Assembly (NCBI GenBank): GCA_964059195.1
Contig: CAXKWD010000006.1
Location: 133,034,539 to 133,098,538, forward strand
Length of the DNA stretch: 64,000 bases
Direction: 5' to 3'
Origin: Ectobius pallidus
Lineage: Eukaryota; Arthropoda; Insecta; Blattodea; Ectobiidae
Numbering within the stretch: position 1 is the stretch's first letter; every line of letters begins with the position of its first letter. Made by a program: the position numbers and the translations under genes. The notes under the pieces were generated by a model. That model was not told the DNA's origin. It was given only the letters and a program-made list of their open reading frames with translations, and searched no databases. Positions 32,371 through 43,689 of this stretch are shown here, piece after piece.

Positions 32371-33397
32371 TACTACAGAAACCTCTACATGCAGGCACAA
32401 ATTTGGATTTACGCAATTGGCTATGCAATATATGAGTGTTCAAGGTAAGTGTATATGGATTGATTTTATTTAGGCGCGCAACATAACCAAGGTAAATTGA
32501 CTTTCCTTCATATTGCAGAGATATCTTTATATCTTCAGTTATCATTGATTTAAACTAAGGAAGTATATATTTCTGCGAATCAATACCCTGGAGAGATTTC
32601 TCAATACTTGATATGAGTACTTTAAGAAGAGTTCGTTTTAATACATTTTAGAACTGTTTATTCAGGTTAAACTCAACGACATATTCCACCATCAATTTCA
32701 CTCACCTGAAACTAAGTCACATATCACAGATTTATTGCTAGCACATTATTTGCTAATATTGACAAATATGACACCATATTACTCAATTATAAATATTATA
32801 TAGGCCGTTTTGCAGACTTTCAAGAATTCTAAGAAGAGGTGAATAGCTATTTATGAATCGAGTATGCAAAGCATGGCGATAGCCAAAAACATGGGATGTA
32901 GACTTTTACAGCTTATTCCTTCGGTAGAACAATAACGAATTTTCAACAAAAATATATTCATCGTCCTAGTTTCTTCTGCTTAAGATACTTGTCTCTTTCC
33001 GATCTCCCTGGGGCGGGTCTTTTTAATATATTAGGTAATTCTCCCCTCTGTGTCTAGGTCCTCAATAACTTGCACGAAACTGTGTTTTTCGAGCTACGAG
33101 TTCTGCCCAACCATGTCTACATGATTATTAGGTGTTAGGCTATATAGAAGTTGAATTTCATCACTAAATGTGTCCTTCATTCCCTTTTCATTCATCTCGT
33201 TATTGTCTGAAAAATTTTCTCTGTAGGTCTACCTTGTTCTCGAATATTCTGAGTGTTTTGTTCTGAATTATCGAAAACAGAATGTAGTTCCGCATCTACA
33301 GAGCACTACTCATAATATGATTATTTTACATAACCCAAATTTCAGATCAGTATAGAGCTAGAGAGGCTTTATGAGCTCTGAATGGAGCTGCTTTGGA
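32371..33397. other. Unrecognised left flank of the satellite
   Basis: No repeat or gene is supported. GGAGCTGCTTTGGATGGAAC immediately precedes the array and may be the diverged edge monomer. Confidence 0.45.
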
Positions 33398-36300
33398 TGG
33401 AACAGCGGAGCAGATAGCAGCTCATGGTAGAGCAGCGGAGGAGATAGCAGCTCATGATAGAGCAGCGGAGGAGATAGCAGCTCATGATGACCAGCGGAGG
33501 AGGTAGCAGCTCATGATAGAGCAGCGGAGGAGATAGCAGCTCATGATTACCAGCAGAGGAGGTAGCAGCTCATGATAGACCAGCGGAGGAGATAGCAGCT
33601 CATGATAGAGCAGCGGAGGTGATAACAGCTCATCTTACAGCAGCGGAGGAGATAGCAGCTCATGATAGAGCAGCGGAGGAGATAGCAGCTCATGATAGAG
33701 CAGCGGAGGAGATAGCAGCTCATGATGACCAGCGGAGGAGGTAGCAGCTCATGATAGAGCAGCGGAGGAGATAGCAGCTCATGATAGAGCAGCGGAGGTG
33801 ATAACAGCTCATCTTACAGCAGCGGAGGAGATAGCAGCTCATGATAGAGCAGCGGAGGAGATAGCAGCTCATCCTACAGCAGCGGAGGAGATAGCAGCTC
33901 ATAATAGAGCAGCGGAGGAGATAGCAGCTCATAATAGAGCAGCGGAGGAGATAGCAGCTCATAATAGGGCAGCGGAGGAGATAGCAGCTCATGATAGAGC
34001 AGCTGAGGTGATAACAGCTCATCCTACAGCAGCGGAGGTGATAACAGCTCATCTTACAGCAGCGGAGGAGATAGCAGCTCATAATAGAGCAGCGGAGGAG
34101 ATAGCAGCTCATGATAGAGCAGCGGAGGTGATAACAGCTCATCCTACAGCAGCGGAGGTGATAACAGCTCATTTTACAGTAGCGGAGGAGATAGCAGCTC
34201 ATGATAGAGCAGCGGAGGTGATAACAGCCTATCTTACAGCAGCGGAGGAGATAGCAGCTCATGATAGAGCAGCGGAGGAGATAGCAGCTCATAATAGGGC
34301 AGCGGAGGAGATAGCAGCTCATGATAGAGCAGCGGAGGTGATAACAGCTCATCTTACAGCAGCGGAGGAGATAGCATCTCATGATAGAGCAGCGGAGGAG
34401 ATAGCAGCTCATAATAGGGCAGCGGAGGAGATAGCAGCTCATAATAGAGCAGCGGAGGAGATAGCAGCTCATGATAGAGTAGCGGAGGAGATAGCAGCTC
34501 ATGATAGAGCAGCGGAGGTGATAACAGCTCATTTTACAGCAGCGGAGGAGATAGCAGCTCATGATAGAGCAGCGGAGGTGATAACAGCTCATCTTACAGC
34601 AGCGGAGGAGATAGCAGCTCATGATAGAGTAGCGGAGGAGATAGCAGCTCATGATAGAGCAGCGGAGGTGATAACAGCTCATCTTACAGCAGCGGAGGAG
34701 ATAGCAGCTCATGATAGAGCAGCGGAGGAGATAGCAGCTCACAATAGGGCAGCGGAGGAGATAGCAGCTCATGATAGAGCAGCGGAGGAGATAGCAGCTC
34801 ATAATAGGGCAGCGGAGGAGATAGCAGCTCATGATAGAGCAGCGGAGGTGATAACAGCTCATCTTACAGCAGCGGAGGAGATAGCAGCTCATGATAGGGC
34901 AGCGGAGGAGATAGCAGCTCATGATAGAGCAGCGGAGGTGATAACAGCTCATCTTACAGTAGCGGAGGAGATAGCAGCTCATGATAGAGCAGCGGAGGAG
35001 ATAGCAGCTCATAATAGGGCAGCGGAGGAGAGAGCAGCTCATGATAGAGCAGCGGAGGTGATAACAGCTCATCTTACAGCAGCGGAGGAGATAGCAGCTC
35101 ATGATAGAGTAGCGGAGGAGATAGCAGCTCATGATAGAGCAGCGGAGGTGATAACAGCTCATCTTACAGCAGCGGAGGAGATAGCAGCTCATGATAGAGC
35201 AGCGGAGGAGATAGCAGCTCATAATAGGGCAGCGGTGGAGATAGCAGCTCATGATAGAGCAGCGGAGGAGATAGCAGCTCATAATAGGGCAGCGGAGGAG
35301 ATAGCAGCTCATGATAGAGCAGCGGAGGTGATAACAGCTCATCTTACAGCAGCGGAGGAGATAGCAGCTCATGATAGGGCAACGGAGGAGATAGCAGCTC
35401 ATGATAGAGCAGCGGAGGTGATAACAGCTCATCTTACAGCAGCGGAGGAGATAGCAGCTCATGATAGGGCAGCGGAGGAGATAGCAGCTCATGATAGAGC
35501 AGCGGAGGTGATAACAGCTCATCTTACAGCAGCGGAGGAGATAGCAGCTCATGATAGAGCAGCGGAGGAGATAGCAGCTCATAATAGGGCAGCGGAGGAG
35601 AGAGCAGCTCATGATAGAGCAGCGGAGGTGATAACAGCTCATCTTACAGCAGCGGAGGAGATAGCAGCTCATGATAGAGTAGCGGAGGAGATAGCAGCTC
35701 ATGATAGAGCAGCGGAGGTGATAACAGCTCATCTTACAGCAGCGGAGGAGATAGCAGCTCATGATAGAGCAGCGGAGGAGATAGCAGCTCATGATAGAGC
35801 AGCGGAGGAGATAGCAGCTCATAATAGGGCAGCGGTGGAGATAGCAGCTCATGATAGAGCAGCGGAGGAGATAGCAGCTCATAATAGGGCAGCGGAGGAG
35901 ATAGCAGCTCATGATAGAGCAGCGGAGGTGATAACAGCTCATCTTACAGCAGCGGAGGAGATAGCAGCTCATGATAGGGCAGCGGAGGAGATAGCAGCTC
36001 ATGATAGAGCAGCGGAGGTGATAATAGCTCATCTTACAGCAGCGGAGGAGATAGCAGCTCATGATAGAGCAGCGGAGGAGATAGCAGCTCATAATAGGGC
36101 AGCGGAGGAGATAGCAGCTCATGATAGAGCAGCGGAGGTGATAACAGCTCATCTTACAGCAGCGGAGATAGCAGCTCATGATAGAGCAGCGGAGGAGATA
36201 GCAGCTCATAATAGGGCAGCGGAGGAGATAGCAGCTCATGATAGAGCAGCGGAGGTGATAACAGCTCATCTTACAGCAGCGGAGGAGATAGCAGCTCATG

Positions 36301-37257
36301 ATAGGGCAGCGGAGGAGATTGCAGCTCATGATAGAGCAGCGGAGGTGATAACAGCTCATCTTACAGCAGCGGAGAGGATAGCAGCTCATGATAGAGCAGC
36401 GGAGGAGATAGCAGCTCATAATAGGGCAGCGGAGGAGATAGCAGCTCATGATAGAGCAGCGGAGGTGATAACAGCTCATCTTACAGCAGCGGAGGAGATA
36501 GCAGCTCATGATAGAGTAGCGGAGGAGATAGCAGCTCATGATAGAGCAGCGGAGGTGATAACAGCTCATTTTACAGCAGCGGAGGAGATAGCAGCTCATG
36601 ATAGAGCAGCGGAGGAGATAGCAGCTCATAATAGGGCAGCGGAGGAGATAGCAGCTCATGATAGAGCAGCGGAGGAGATAGCAGCTCATAATAGGGCAGC
36701 GGAGGAGACAGCAGCTCATGATAGAGCAGCGGAGGTGATAACAGCTCATCTTACAGCAGCGGAGGAGATAGCAGCTCATGATAGGGCAGCGGAGGATATA
36801 GCAGCTCATGATAGAGCAGCGGAGGTGATAACAGCTCATCTTACAGCAGCGGAGGAGATAGCAGCTCATGATAGAGCAGCGGAGGTGATAACAGCTCATC
36901 CTACAGCAGCGGAGGAGATAGCAGCGGAGGAGATAGCAGCTCATAATAGAGCAGCGGAGGAGATAGCAGCTCATGATAGAGCAGCGGAGGTGATAACAGC
37001 TCATCTTACAGCAGCGGAGGAGATAGCAGCTCATGATAGAGCAGCGGAGGAGATAGCAGCTCATAATAGGGCAGCGGAGGAGATAGCAGCTCATAATAGA
37101 GCAGCGGAGGTGATAACAGCTCATCTTACAGCAGCGGAGGAGATAGCAGCTCATGATAGAGCAGCGGAGGAGATAGCAGCTCATGATAGAGCAGCGGATG
37201 TGATAACAGCTCATCTTACAGCAGCGGAGGAGATAGCAGCTCATGATCGAGCAGGAT
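33398..37257. repeat. 30-bp satellite array, ~129 monomers, higher-order structure
   Basis: The monomer is 30 bp, for example GAGCAGCGGAGGAGATAGCA then GCTCATGATA. Four main types occur: A (ATGATAGAG with GGAGGAGATAGC), B (ATAATAGGG), C (GGAGGTGATAAC) and D (ATCTTACAG or ATTTTACAG). C is always followed directly by D. Because 30 is divisible by 3 and two frames lack stops, very long open frames result: 33798-37406 plus (unit translation AAEEIAAHDR) and 37244-33720 minus (MSCYLLRCSI). Three 29-bp units near the left edge (about 33484, 33544 and 33723) break the plus frame there. Larger blocks of about 570-600 bp are duplicated. I treat it as non-coding satellite; no signal peptide, start context or unique domain supports a protein, and the 50 residues after the array look unrelated. 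Confidence 0.93.
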
Positions 37258-38225
37258 GGAGTGGTTATAAGAATTTAAGAAAAATGATATTGAGACAAAT
37301 CTTCAGTTTTCATATACGGTTCCAACAACTAAGGCTCTTAACCAAAGAGTTTGCAAATTTTTGTAGAGTTTCTATCAAGATTGTACACCTTAAAATAAAG
37401 AAGTAGGTTGATGAATTGTGAAGTTCTTTTATTTTAGTGTAATGAATTAGCTTCGTTGTTAAACAGATTTGTAGTTGACACCTAAATTACGGCAAGACTC
37501 AAAATTTTCAACCATTATATTACTCTATATAAGATTAATTTTTTATCATTTGGAAGATGCTCTGCCTTTGCAATCCACTTCCAGAACAGAATCATTGATC
37601 AAATCGTCGGATAGAATAACTCTGTAAAAGTATATAATGCTGATCAGCTATCCTAGAACTGCTGATCAGCGTTTACAGCAATGTCGCATCAATATTAAAT
37701 CATTCTGCCAGTTTTGATTTCTATCTATATCCTAGAATAGTAAAATTCATGGAATAATTTCGTATTACTATATACGCAAACTTATTGGAGTAATTATAAC
37801 AAGGTACAGAACAGTGCTATCAGAACATAAATTCATTAGCTCAGTCTTTAGGTAACCTCTGAGTATAACCTAGAATGTATAGTTATTTGACTGTCATCTT
37901 AGCATCTTCGCCATTTTAATATTCCCTCTCTACATTCCGAGTATTCAGACATTAAGTCACCCCTTTTATTGCTACTAATTTGTATACGGTTCGTGGCCTA
38001 CTGTGCCCTATGGAACATTACGTAAGAGGCAGTTATAAATAAACTTACAAAGTATAAAATAGTGGTGTTAAACGGGCATGCACTATCATGTGTGATGAGA
38101 ATAATGTTATTAATTAAGATGCATTTACAACGCTAGTTAGGTGATGTAATGCTTTGGATTGAAAATTAATAGACTCGGCACTCGATATCCCGGCAGTTCG
38201 GATTACTCGGCAACCAAGATGGGAA
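37258..38225. other. Unrecognised right flank of the satellite
   Basis: No feature is supported. The sequence GGATGGAGTGG next to the array echoes GGATGGAAC at its left edge. Confidence 0.45.
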
Positions 38226-38226
38226 A

Positions 38227-38832
38227 AATAAAATCAAGTAAACTGATGTAAGCATGTGCCAGAATGGTTTTCTTTAATCAGTGATGATTGCAATTATAAT
38301 ATGCATAAAATAAGTTATTTTTGTAATCGATTTCCGAATTAACCTCCACACCGATTCATTAAGCAGGGCTTACGGAGAAACAAAGGTCTGAAGATTGATA
38401 AGCATTTGTGAAGGAATGTATGGAGAGTGTTATTTGTCAAACTTACCTGTATTGCAACTTCCAAAGCCGTATATGAACACTGTAAAACAATATGCTGCCA
38501 TGAGAACTGATTTGCATTTGATAAATTCTTTCTAATATATTACCATAAAACAGGCACTAAATTGGGCACTACTCCGGTACAGGTTAACCTCTATGGTCCC
38601 ATGTCAATAGGCTTCTTCCCATGGACGTTTTAAAAGCGTATACCAAGTTTCATGAAAAACCAATAAAGCGTATTTGAGTCATTGCGCGTGCAGACACACG
38701 GACGGACAGACAGACAAACAAACAGAGGGACAGACATTTTCCCGATCTGGAGGTTAACTAGGAAATCGATTACAACAATGAATAAACAAATGCATTCTGG
38801 CACTTGGTTACATCAGTTTGCCTGATTTTATT
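38227..38832 (-). mobile_element. Family G element, copy II, with replaced terminus
   Basis: Minus-strand copy beginning at the right-end sequence (GTGCCAGAATGG near 38259) and running to the CTGT block at about 38695-38740. Instead of the usual left end, the last ~80 bp is a plus-oriented copy of the right end (TTAACTAGGAAATCGATT, then CATTCTGGCACTTGG at about 38793). Both termini are therefore inverted copies of the same end. No SINE is present at the internal site used in copies III and IV. Confidence 0.75.
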
Positions 38833-39180
38833 CTATATAAGAATGTGAAGTGAGAAAGATGTATTGTTGGCCATGCATAGAGTAAAGAAGTATCTGAGGG
38901 AAATATTCGATAAAGAAGTATCTGAGGGAAATATTCGATAAATTTCGGAAATTATATTTTACGGCGGAAAGTTCAATAAACGTCTGCAGTCACTTGTTCT
39001 TTTTTTTTTTTTTTTTAAGTTTGTTATATAGCATGCGCTTTTAGTCGCATCATTGAAAGAAGAGGTATTTATAGAACAATTAGCGTAAAATTGTGTCTTG
39101 CGATTCTGTAAAAGGATATGTGAATACTGCTAACTTTTATTTGGGCAGAGGAAGTTATGTGACTTTCACATCAGATTTTT
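38829..39180 (+). repeat. Direct repeat DR1 flanking unit U
   Basis: Begins TATTCTATATAAGAATGTGA and ends in GGCAGAGGAAGTTATGTGAC then CACATCAGATTTTT. It is about 90% identical to 39422-39735. It contains an extra 30-bp duplication (AAGAAGTATCTGAGGGAAAT, twice at about 38886 and 38916) and a T run at 39001-39017. Confidence 0.88.
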
Positions 39181-39421
39181 TTTAAGGGGACTTTACATGA
39201 AGAAATTTTCGTTTTTCGCGATTTTCTCGAAAACGGCTCTAACGATTTTCTTTAAAATTTGCACATGTGTTCCTTTTCCTTAGAGCTAAAACTTTTATTT
39301 GAAACTTTTTTTCGAAAAAATTCTCTGAGGGTAGTTACAAGCCACCCACTGTTCACCCATTGTTTGTAGAAAGTTTGTCTTGCGTGATGAACAACTGAAT
39401 ACGCGCTCTTTCACGGCCTCT
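39181..39421 (+). repeat. Repeat unit U, copy 2
   Basis: Nearly identical to 28732-28968, here sandwiched between two direct repeats. Confidence 0.88.
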
Positions 39422-39735
39422 TATTCTATATAACAATGTGAAGTGAGAAAGATGTATTGTTGGCCATGCATAGAGTAAAGAAGTATCTGAGGGAAATATT
39501 CGATAAATTTCGGAAATTATTCTTTACGGTGGAAAGTTCAATAAATGTCTGCAGTCACTTTTTTTTTTAAGTTTGTTATATAGCCTGCGCTTTTATTCGC
39601 ATCATTGAAAGAAGAGGTATTTATAGGATAATTAGCGTAAACTTGTGTCTTGCGATTCTGTACAAGGATATGTGAATACTGTTAACTTTTATTTGGGCAG
39701 AGGAAGTTATGTGACTTTCACATCAGATTTTTATT
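39422..39735 (+). repeat. Direct repeat DR2 flanking unit U
   Basis: Second copy of 38829-39180, lacking the 30-bp internal duplication and with a shorter T run. The TATTCTACATCACAATGTGA start is also found near 55360 inside Helitron-like copy 2. Confidence 0.88.
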
Positions 39736-40650
39736 TTAACATCGGTGTGGTATCGATTATTATCGAACAAGGGAACGATCTTGAAACCTTAAGAATAGCG
39801 TATCAAAAAGCCTGTACTTAAAATAAAATGAATTCTGTTCGCATTAATTTTAATACCTAAGTATTAGAGCCTAGTAAATTGAGTTCATTTCATCTTGTAA
39901 ATGATCCCTTCGTTTAAAGAAAACAGCCAGGAACAAGCTTCGACTAGAACGTACGCTATCAGTTTGCCATCTTTTGCAGAAGGCAACAAATACGAGAACT
40001 TGCTTACAGCTGATTGCGCCCTGTCAGCCGGATTTTTTTTTATGAATTAAAAAACCCATAGCTTAAACATTTAATTACGATGGAACAAACATAGTCGTAT
40101 GAAACTTGCCTATAATGATAATTAAGATATTCGTTTGAAAATTAGGAAACTCGCTTTGCTCGTTTCATAAATATATTCGTATCTTAATACGTCATTAAAG
40201 ACTCGTTGCATAATGTACTATTTTCTAGTAAGAGTGAACTTCTCAGTTGGTGTCTCTGAAAACATCTAGAGTTAACATGAGAGCTGTTCCTTTCGTGTTA
40301 GCCTTTTGATAACCTAAGTCCACAAGAAAATTAAATCAGTAACCATTTTCTAAATAGTGTTGTCCCCTTCAACTAAAGCGTCGGATCTATTCTATCTAGA
40401 ATTAATGTCTCGTTATCTAGCCTAGGTAAATTTATATTGTACACGATTTTCATGGCACTTAGCCTATATTGCTTTTATTTGTTAATTTCTTAGTTTTAAG
40501 TTTCAATTTTTGTGTATATTATAGTATAATATTATAATTATACACACATCCAATTATAATATAATTCTTTAATTCAATTTGTTTTCTCGGCATATTATTG
40601 GACGCATTTTTGTCTTATGTTTTAATATAGGTACTTCAATATTGTATTAT
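39736..40650. other. Unrecognised AT-rich sequence
   Basis: No feature is supported; the last part grades into a LINE-like 3' UTR. Confidence 0.4.
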
Positions 40651-40654
40651 TATT

Positions 40655-40791
40655 TTATTTTTAACATTTTGTATTATGTATGATATCTATTGTATTTGTT
40701 TTTTGTAAATTCCTTTTAATGTATTTTGTCTTTATCCTGGTTGAGTGGAAGATAAGGCCCTATGGCCTTAACTCTGCCAGGCAAAATAAAA

Positions 40792-40828
<37 letters not shown>

Positions 40829-40830
40829 TA
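40655..40830 (+). mobile_element. LINE 3' tail followed by (ATT)n
   Basis: TTATCCTGGTTGAGTGGAAG, then ATAAGGCCCTATGGCCTTAA, then CTCTGCCAGGCAAAATAAAA, running directly into about 30 bp of ATT repeats (40793-40828). It is the clearest plus-strand copy of the tail also found at 24364, 41895 and 48828. The 72-codon frame here reads through tail and microsatellite and is not a gene. Confidence 0.75.
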
Positions 40831-41401
40831 TTGAGTCTTTAGAGGACGGAAAACTTGTGAAATTCGACGTAGTACAAAATAAACTAATTTTTGTATGAAT
40901 CAATGTATGTGTACGTTCTAAGCCGCTGAATCGTACATGTATAGTTATTAATTCCTAATAAACACTGAACTAACAATAATTGGCATAGCAAATAGTATTA
41001 GTTTCATAATTTTCATACGAGTAACTTAATTATTATTGTAGTCATGTCGCATACGATTGTTTTTATTCGACCAAATTATTTAGATAAGAGATTTTAGATT
41101 CACTATATACATATTAAATCGGCCAACCGCGCAATCGGCGCAATAGCTGATAGTGTTAGTTCTCGTAGTTGTTGTCTTCTGCGAGAGATGGGCAGCTGAT
41201 GGGGTACGTCAAGTCGAAGCTTGTTATTGGTCATTTTCTTGAATGAATGTTGTTTTTTACCAGCTGAAATGAATTCAATTTAGTATAATATTAGTAGTAA
41301 ACAAGAAGAGAATTGATTTTATTTGAAATACAGGCAGTTTGCATATTACGCAGTTTGATTTGGTACTCTCAAGATTTCAAGATCGTTCCGTGTTCAATAA
41401 T
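40831..41401. other. Unrecognised sequence
   Basis: No feature is supported. Confidence 0.4.
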
Positions 41402-41412
41402 AATCGATACTA

Positions 41413-41562
41413 AAAAAATAAACTCCGTGGCGCTACATCCCTGGAGGGACTTGGCCTACCACCCGACCGCTGCGTCATCTCCCGTAGGCAGATGGCAGGA
41501 TTGGGGGGCATGTGGTCAGCATGCCGACACCCACGGCCGTTATTGGTGGTTTTCATGACCGG
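41413..41562 (-). mobile_element. SINE family S2, 5'-truncated with target duplication
   Basis: Carries the S2 3' half only (GCGCTACATCCCTGGAGGGA through CGGCCGTTATTGGTGG), ending mid-body. A perfect 11-bp duplication, AATCGATACTA, at 41402-41412 and 41563-41573 frames it, showing the copy was inserted already truncated rather than eroded later. Confidence 0.9.
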
Positions 41563-41699
41563 AATCGATACTACACCTGTGTTATAATGAACATCTGTTT
41601 CGAAATGGATATCATTATGATACCGTTACGTCACATATATAACCAACTTGGTGGAACGAAACATTTATTATGATTTTCAATGTTTCCTTTCGTATATTA

Positions 41700-41950
41700 G
41701 AAACATCAAAAAGTGTAATTTTTAGTATTTTGTTTCAGCAACTTAGAGATCACATTCTTAAATTGTAATGTTCAACTTTTTTTAGTTATTTAATAATTAG
41801 TCATAAATTAGTAATGTAAAATACATTTTACATGGTTTTACTTTTGTATTTATCGAAATTGTATTTATGCATTATGTACTTCTAATTCTTTTAACCGGTA
41901 GAGCGGACTTAACGGCCAAATGGCCTTAGATATGCCAGAATATAACTATG
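41700..41950 (+). mobile_element. Diverged LINE 3' tail
   Basis: AACCGGTAGAGCGGACTTAA, then CGGCCAAATGGCCTTAGATA, then TGCCAGAATATAA is a diverged version of the GGCC-palindrome tail at 40738-40790. The AT-rich sequence before it is similar in character to the 40600 region. Confidence 0.5.
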
Positions 41951-42965
41951 GAAAACTACTGTCTTGGAGAGTATGTCAGTTGAGCGTAAAGCCTAGTTGA
42001 ACATTGCCAGGCGTTCGCTGTAGATGAAATTCCTCTACACACTTTTGTAGCTTGTTCTGGCTGTGCATCCACTTGTACACCATTGTAACATAGGTAGTAG
42101 AATTTGTTTAACAAAGTACTCATATATGGCTGCTAGTATAATGAAACTTATGAGGACTGTATACATTTCGAGTACAAAAAGTTTCTCCTACACTGGCAAG
42201 GCAGTACACTAAAAAGTTGAGTTTTTACGACAATGAGTAAAAGAAAGAAATGGAGTTGAAAAGACGCTTTTCTGGGTTACAGTAGAGCAATATACAATGC
42301 AGATGCATTTTGTAACCTGCAAGAAGCTCATCTTTAGACTTAGTGTAGTTGAGACAGTTTTCAATTAATTTCTGCTACCGCTAGCAGAGACTTCCCTGTC
42401 TTCCTTCCTCATTCCTTCGTTTACCTCAACTCAACTCCTGTAAAAGTACGGACTACTACCACCTACTTGCAGAGTAAATCTAAAGTTCCTCTTTCCATCC
42501 TTGTCTGACTCTTCTTGAGTTTTTCCTCCCTTCTTCATCTTCTTTATATCTCGAGTTGCAGTTCTCATATTTTTAACTTAAGTCTGCATTCAGCATTTCC
42601 TAGTAAAATTAAATATATGAACCCTCTCCTATTTCTGCTATATCTCCTAGCATTTATCATACTTGCATGATGGAGAATGGAAAGATGATCAGCATTCATT
42701 TAGTAGTCTGTTGCGTAGAGCAGTCTTTAAGTTCGATCTTTCGTAATAATTTTAATGTTTCGTCTCAGAGAGCGAAGATATTATGCATCCATACTCTCTT
42801 CCGAATTGGACAAACATCCACTCCTGTTTATCTTAACAAACACGTTTTCATTTCCTTAGAACTCTTATAATAAACCAAAATCCATTTCCACTCTATTTCT
42901 TCCCCTCAACATAATTTTATTCTTCTTTTTGAAGTGTAACTTCTTTAGCCGCGGTAGGGGTAAAT
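41951..42965. other. Unrecognised sequence
   Basis: Pyrimidine-rich between about 42390 and 42560. No gene or repeat is supported. Confidence 0.4.
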
Positions 42966-42969
42966 CCAA

Positions 42970-43085
42970 AGCGTGTGTCACGCTCAAAAATCGTCACGAA
43001 ATTAGTGTCACACTCAAAATCGTAACGAAATTAGTGAGGTGTGACGGAACGGACTGCACAGAAAACAATCAACTCAATCATTAGG
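42970..43085 (+). repeat. Dispersed repeat with internal duplication, copy 1
   Basis: Two tandem pieces of GTGTCAC-CTCAAAA-TCGT-ACGAAATTAGT type (about 42976 and 43008), then GTGACGGAACGGACTGCACA and GAAAACAATCAA. The second part recurs at 44235-44300. Confidence 0.75.
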
Positions 43086-43199
43086 AGTAATCAACTGCTA
43101 TACGATTTAAAGGACAAAATAAAATACTCAAAGGGGAAACTAACGATAGAAGGTGATGGAAAGGAACATTTTCAGACCTAGTACAAGGACCTGCAAATG

Positions 43200-43202
43200 G
43201 GA

Positions 43203-43260
<58 letters not shown>

Positions 43261-43345
43261 TAATAATACTTACTTGCTCAATGGCAATAGACAATTCCTA
43301 ATTTACTGTGATTTGCCCCGTCAAGCTCTATGCGGGCCGTCATGA
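43200..43345 (-). mobile_element. LINE 3' tail running into (AAT)n
   Basis: On the minus strand TTAGGAATTGTCTATTGCCA, then TTGAGCAAGTAAGTATTATT, matches the 3' end of the LINE at 15880-16120. The tail runs directly into about 60 bp of ATT repeats (43207-43268 on the plus strand). Confidence 0.7.
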
Positions 43346-43685
43346 CCTCAGCAGAGGTTAAACTTACATTAAAGTTTACTTTTTGTATGTAAAAGGTACA
43401 TTTTCTCACCTACAATCTTGCCATTTTTATCATTTGTTTATTTAGATGTTTTGCATACACTGAAAAAAAAATTGAATCGGTTAATCTCTAAAATATTTTC
43501 AGGTCATAATGTACTTCAAAATGTAGTTATTATTTTTTAAATAAAAAAACACATTTCAGTGAAAAAATTATGAAAAATCCTTTTTTCAGTAGGCCTACTA
43601 ATACATGGTGGGTTTCTTGATCTAGTCTCTAGTTTATAGTCGATTTTGAGAAAAGGTAGGTGGTTGTGTATGGTTATTTAACGAC
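43346..43685. other. Unrecognised sequence
   Basis: No feature is supported. Confidence 0.4.
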
Positions 43686-43689
43686 GGTT

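Noticed and set aside
33398..37257. CRISPR array
   Set aside because: There are no spacers: monomers are directly abutting variants of one sequence, and the window is eukaryotic.
33798..37406. A 1202-codon protein-coding gene with a 10-residue repeat
   Set aside because: The frame is an automatic result of a stop-free 30-bp satellite; the opposite strand is also open for 1174 codons, units of 29 bp break the frame at the left edge, and no unique N- or C-terminal domain is visible. Kept as a satellite and raised as a finding.
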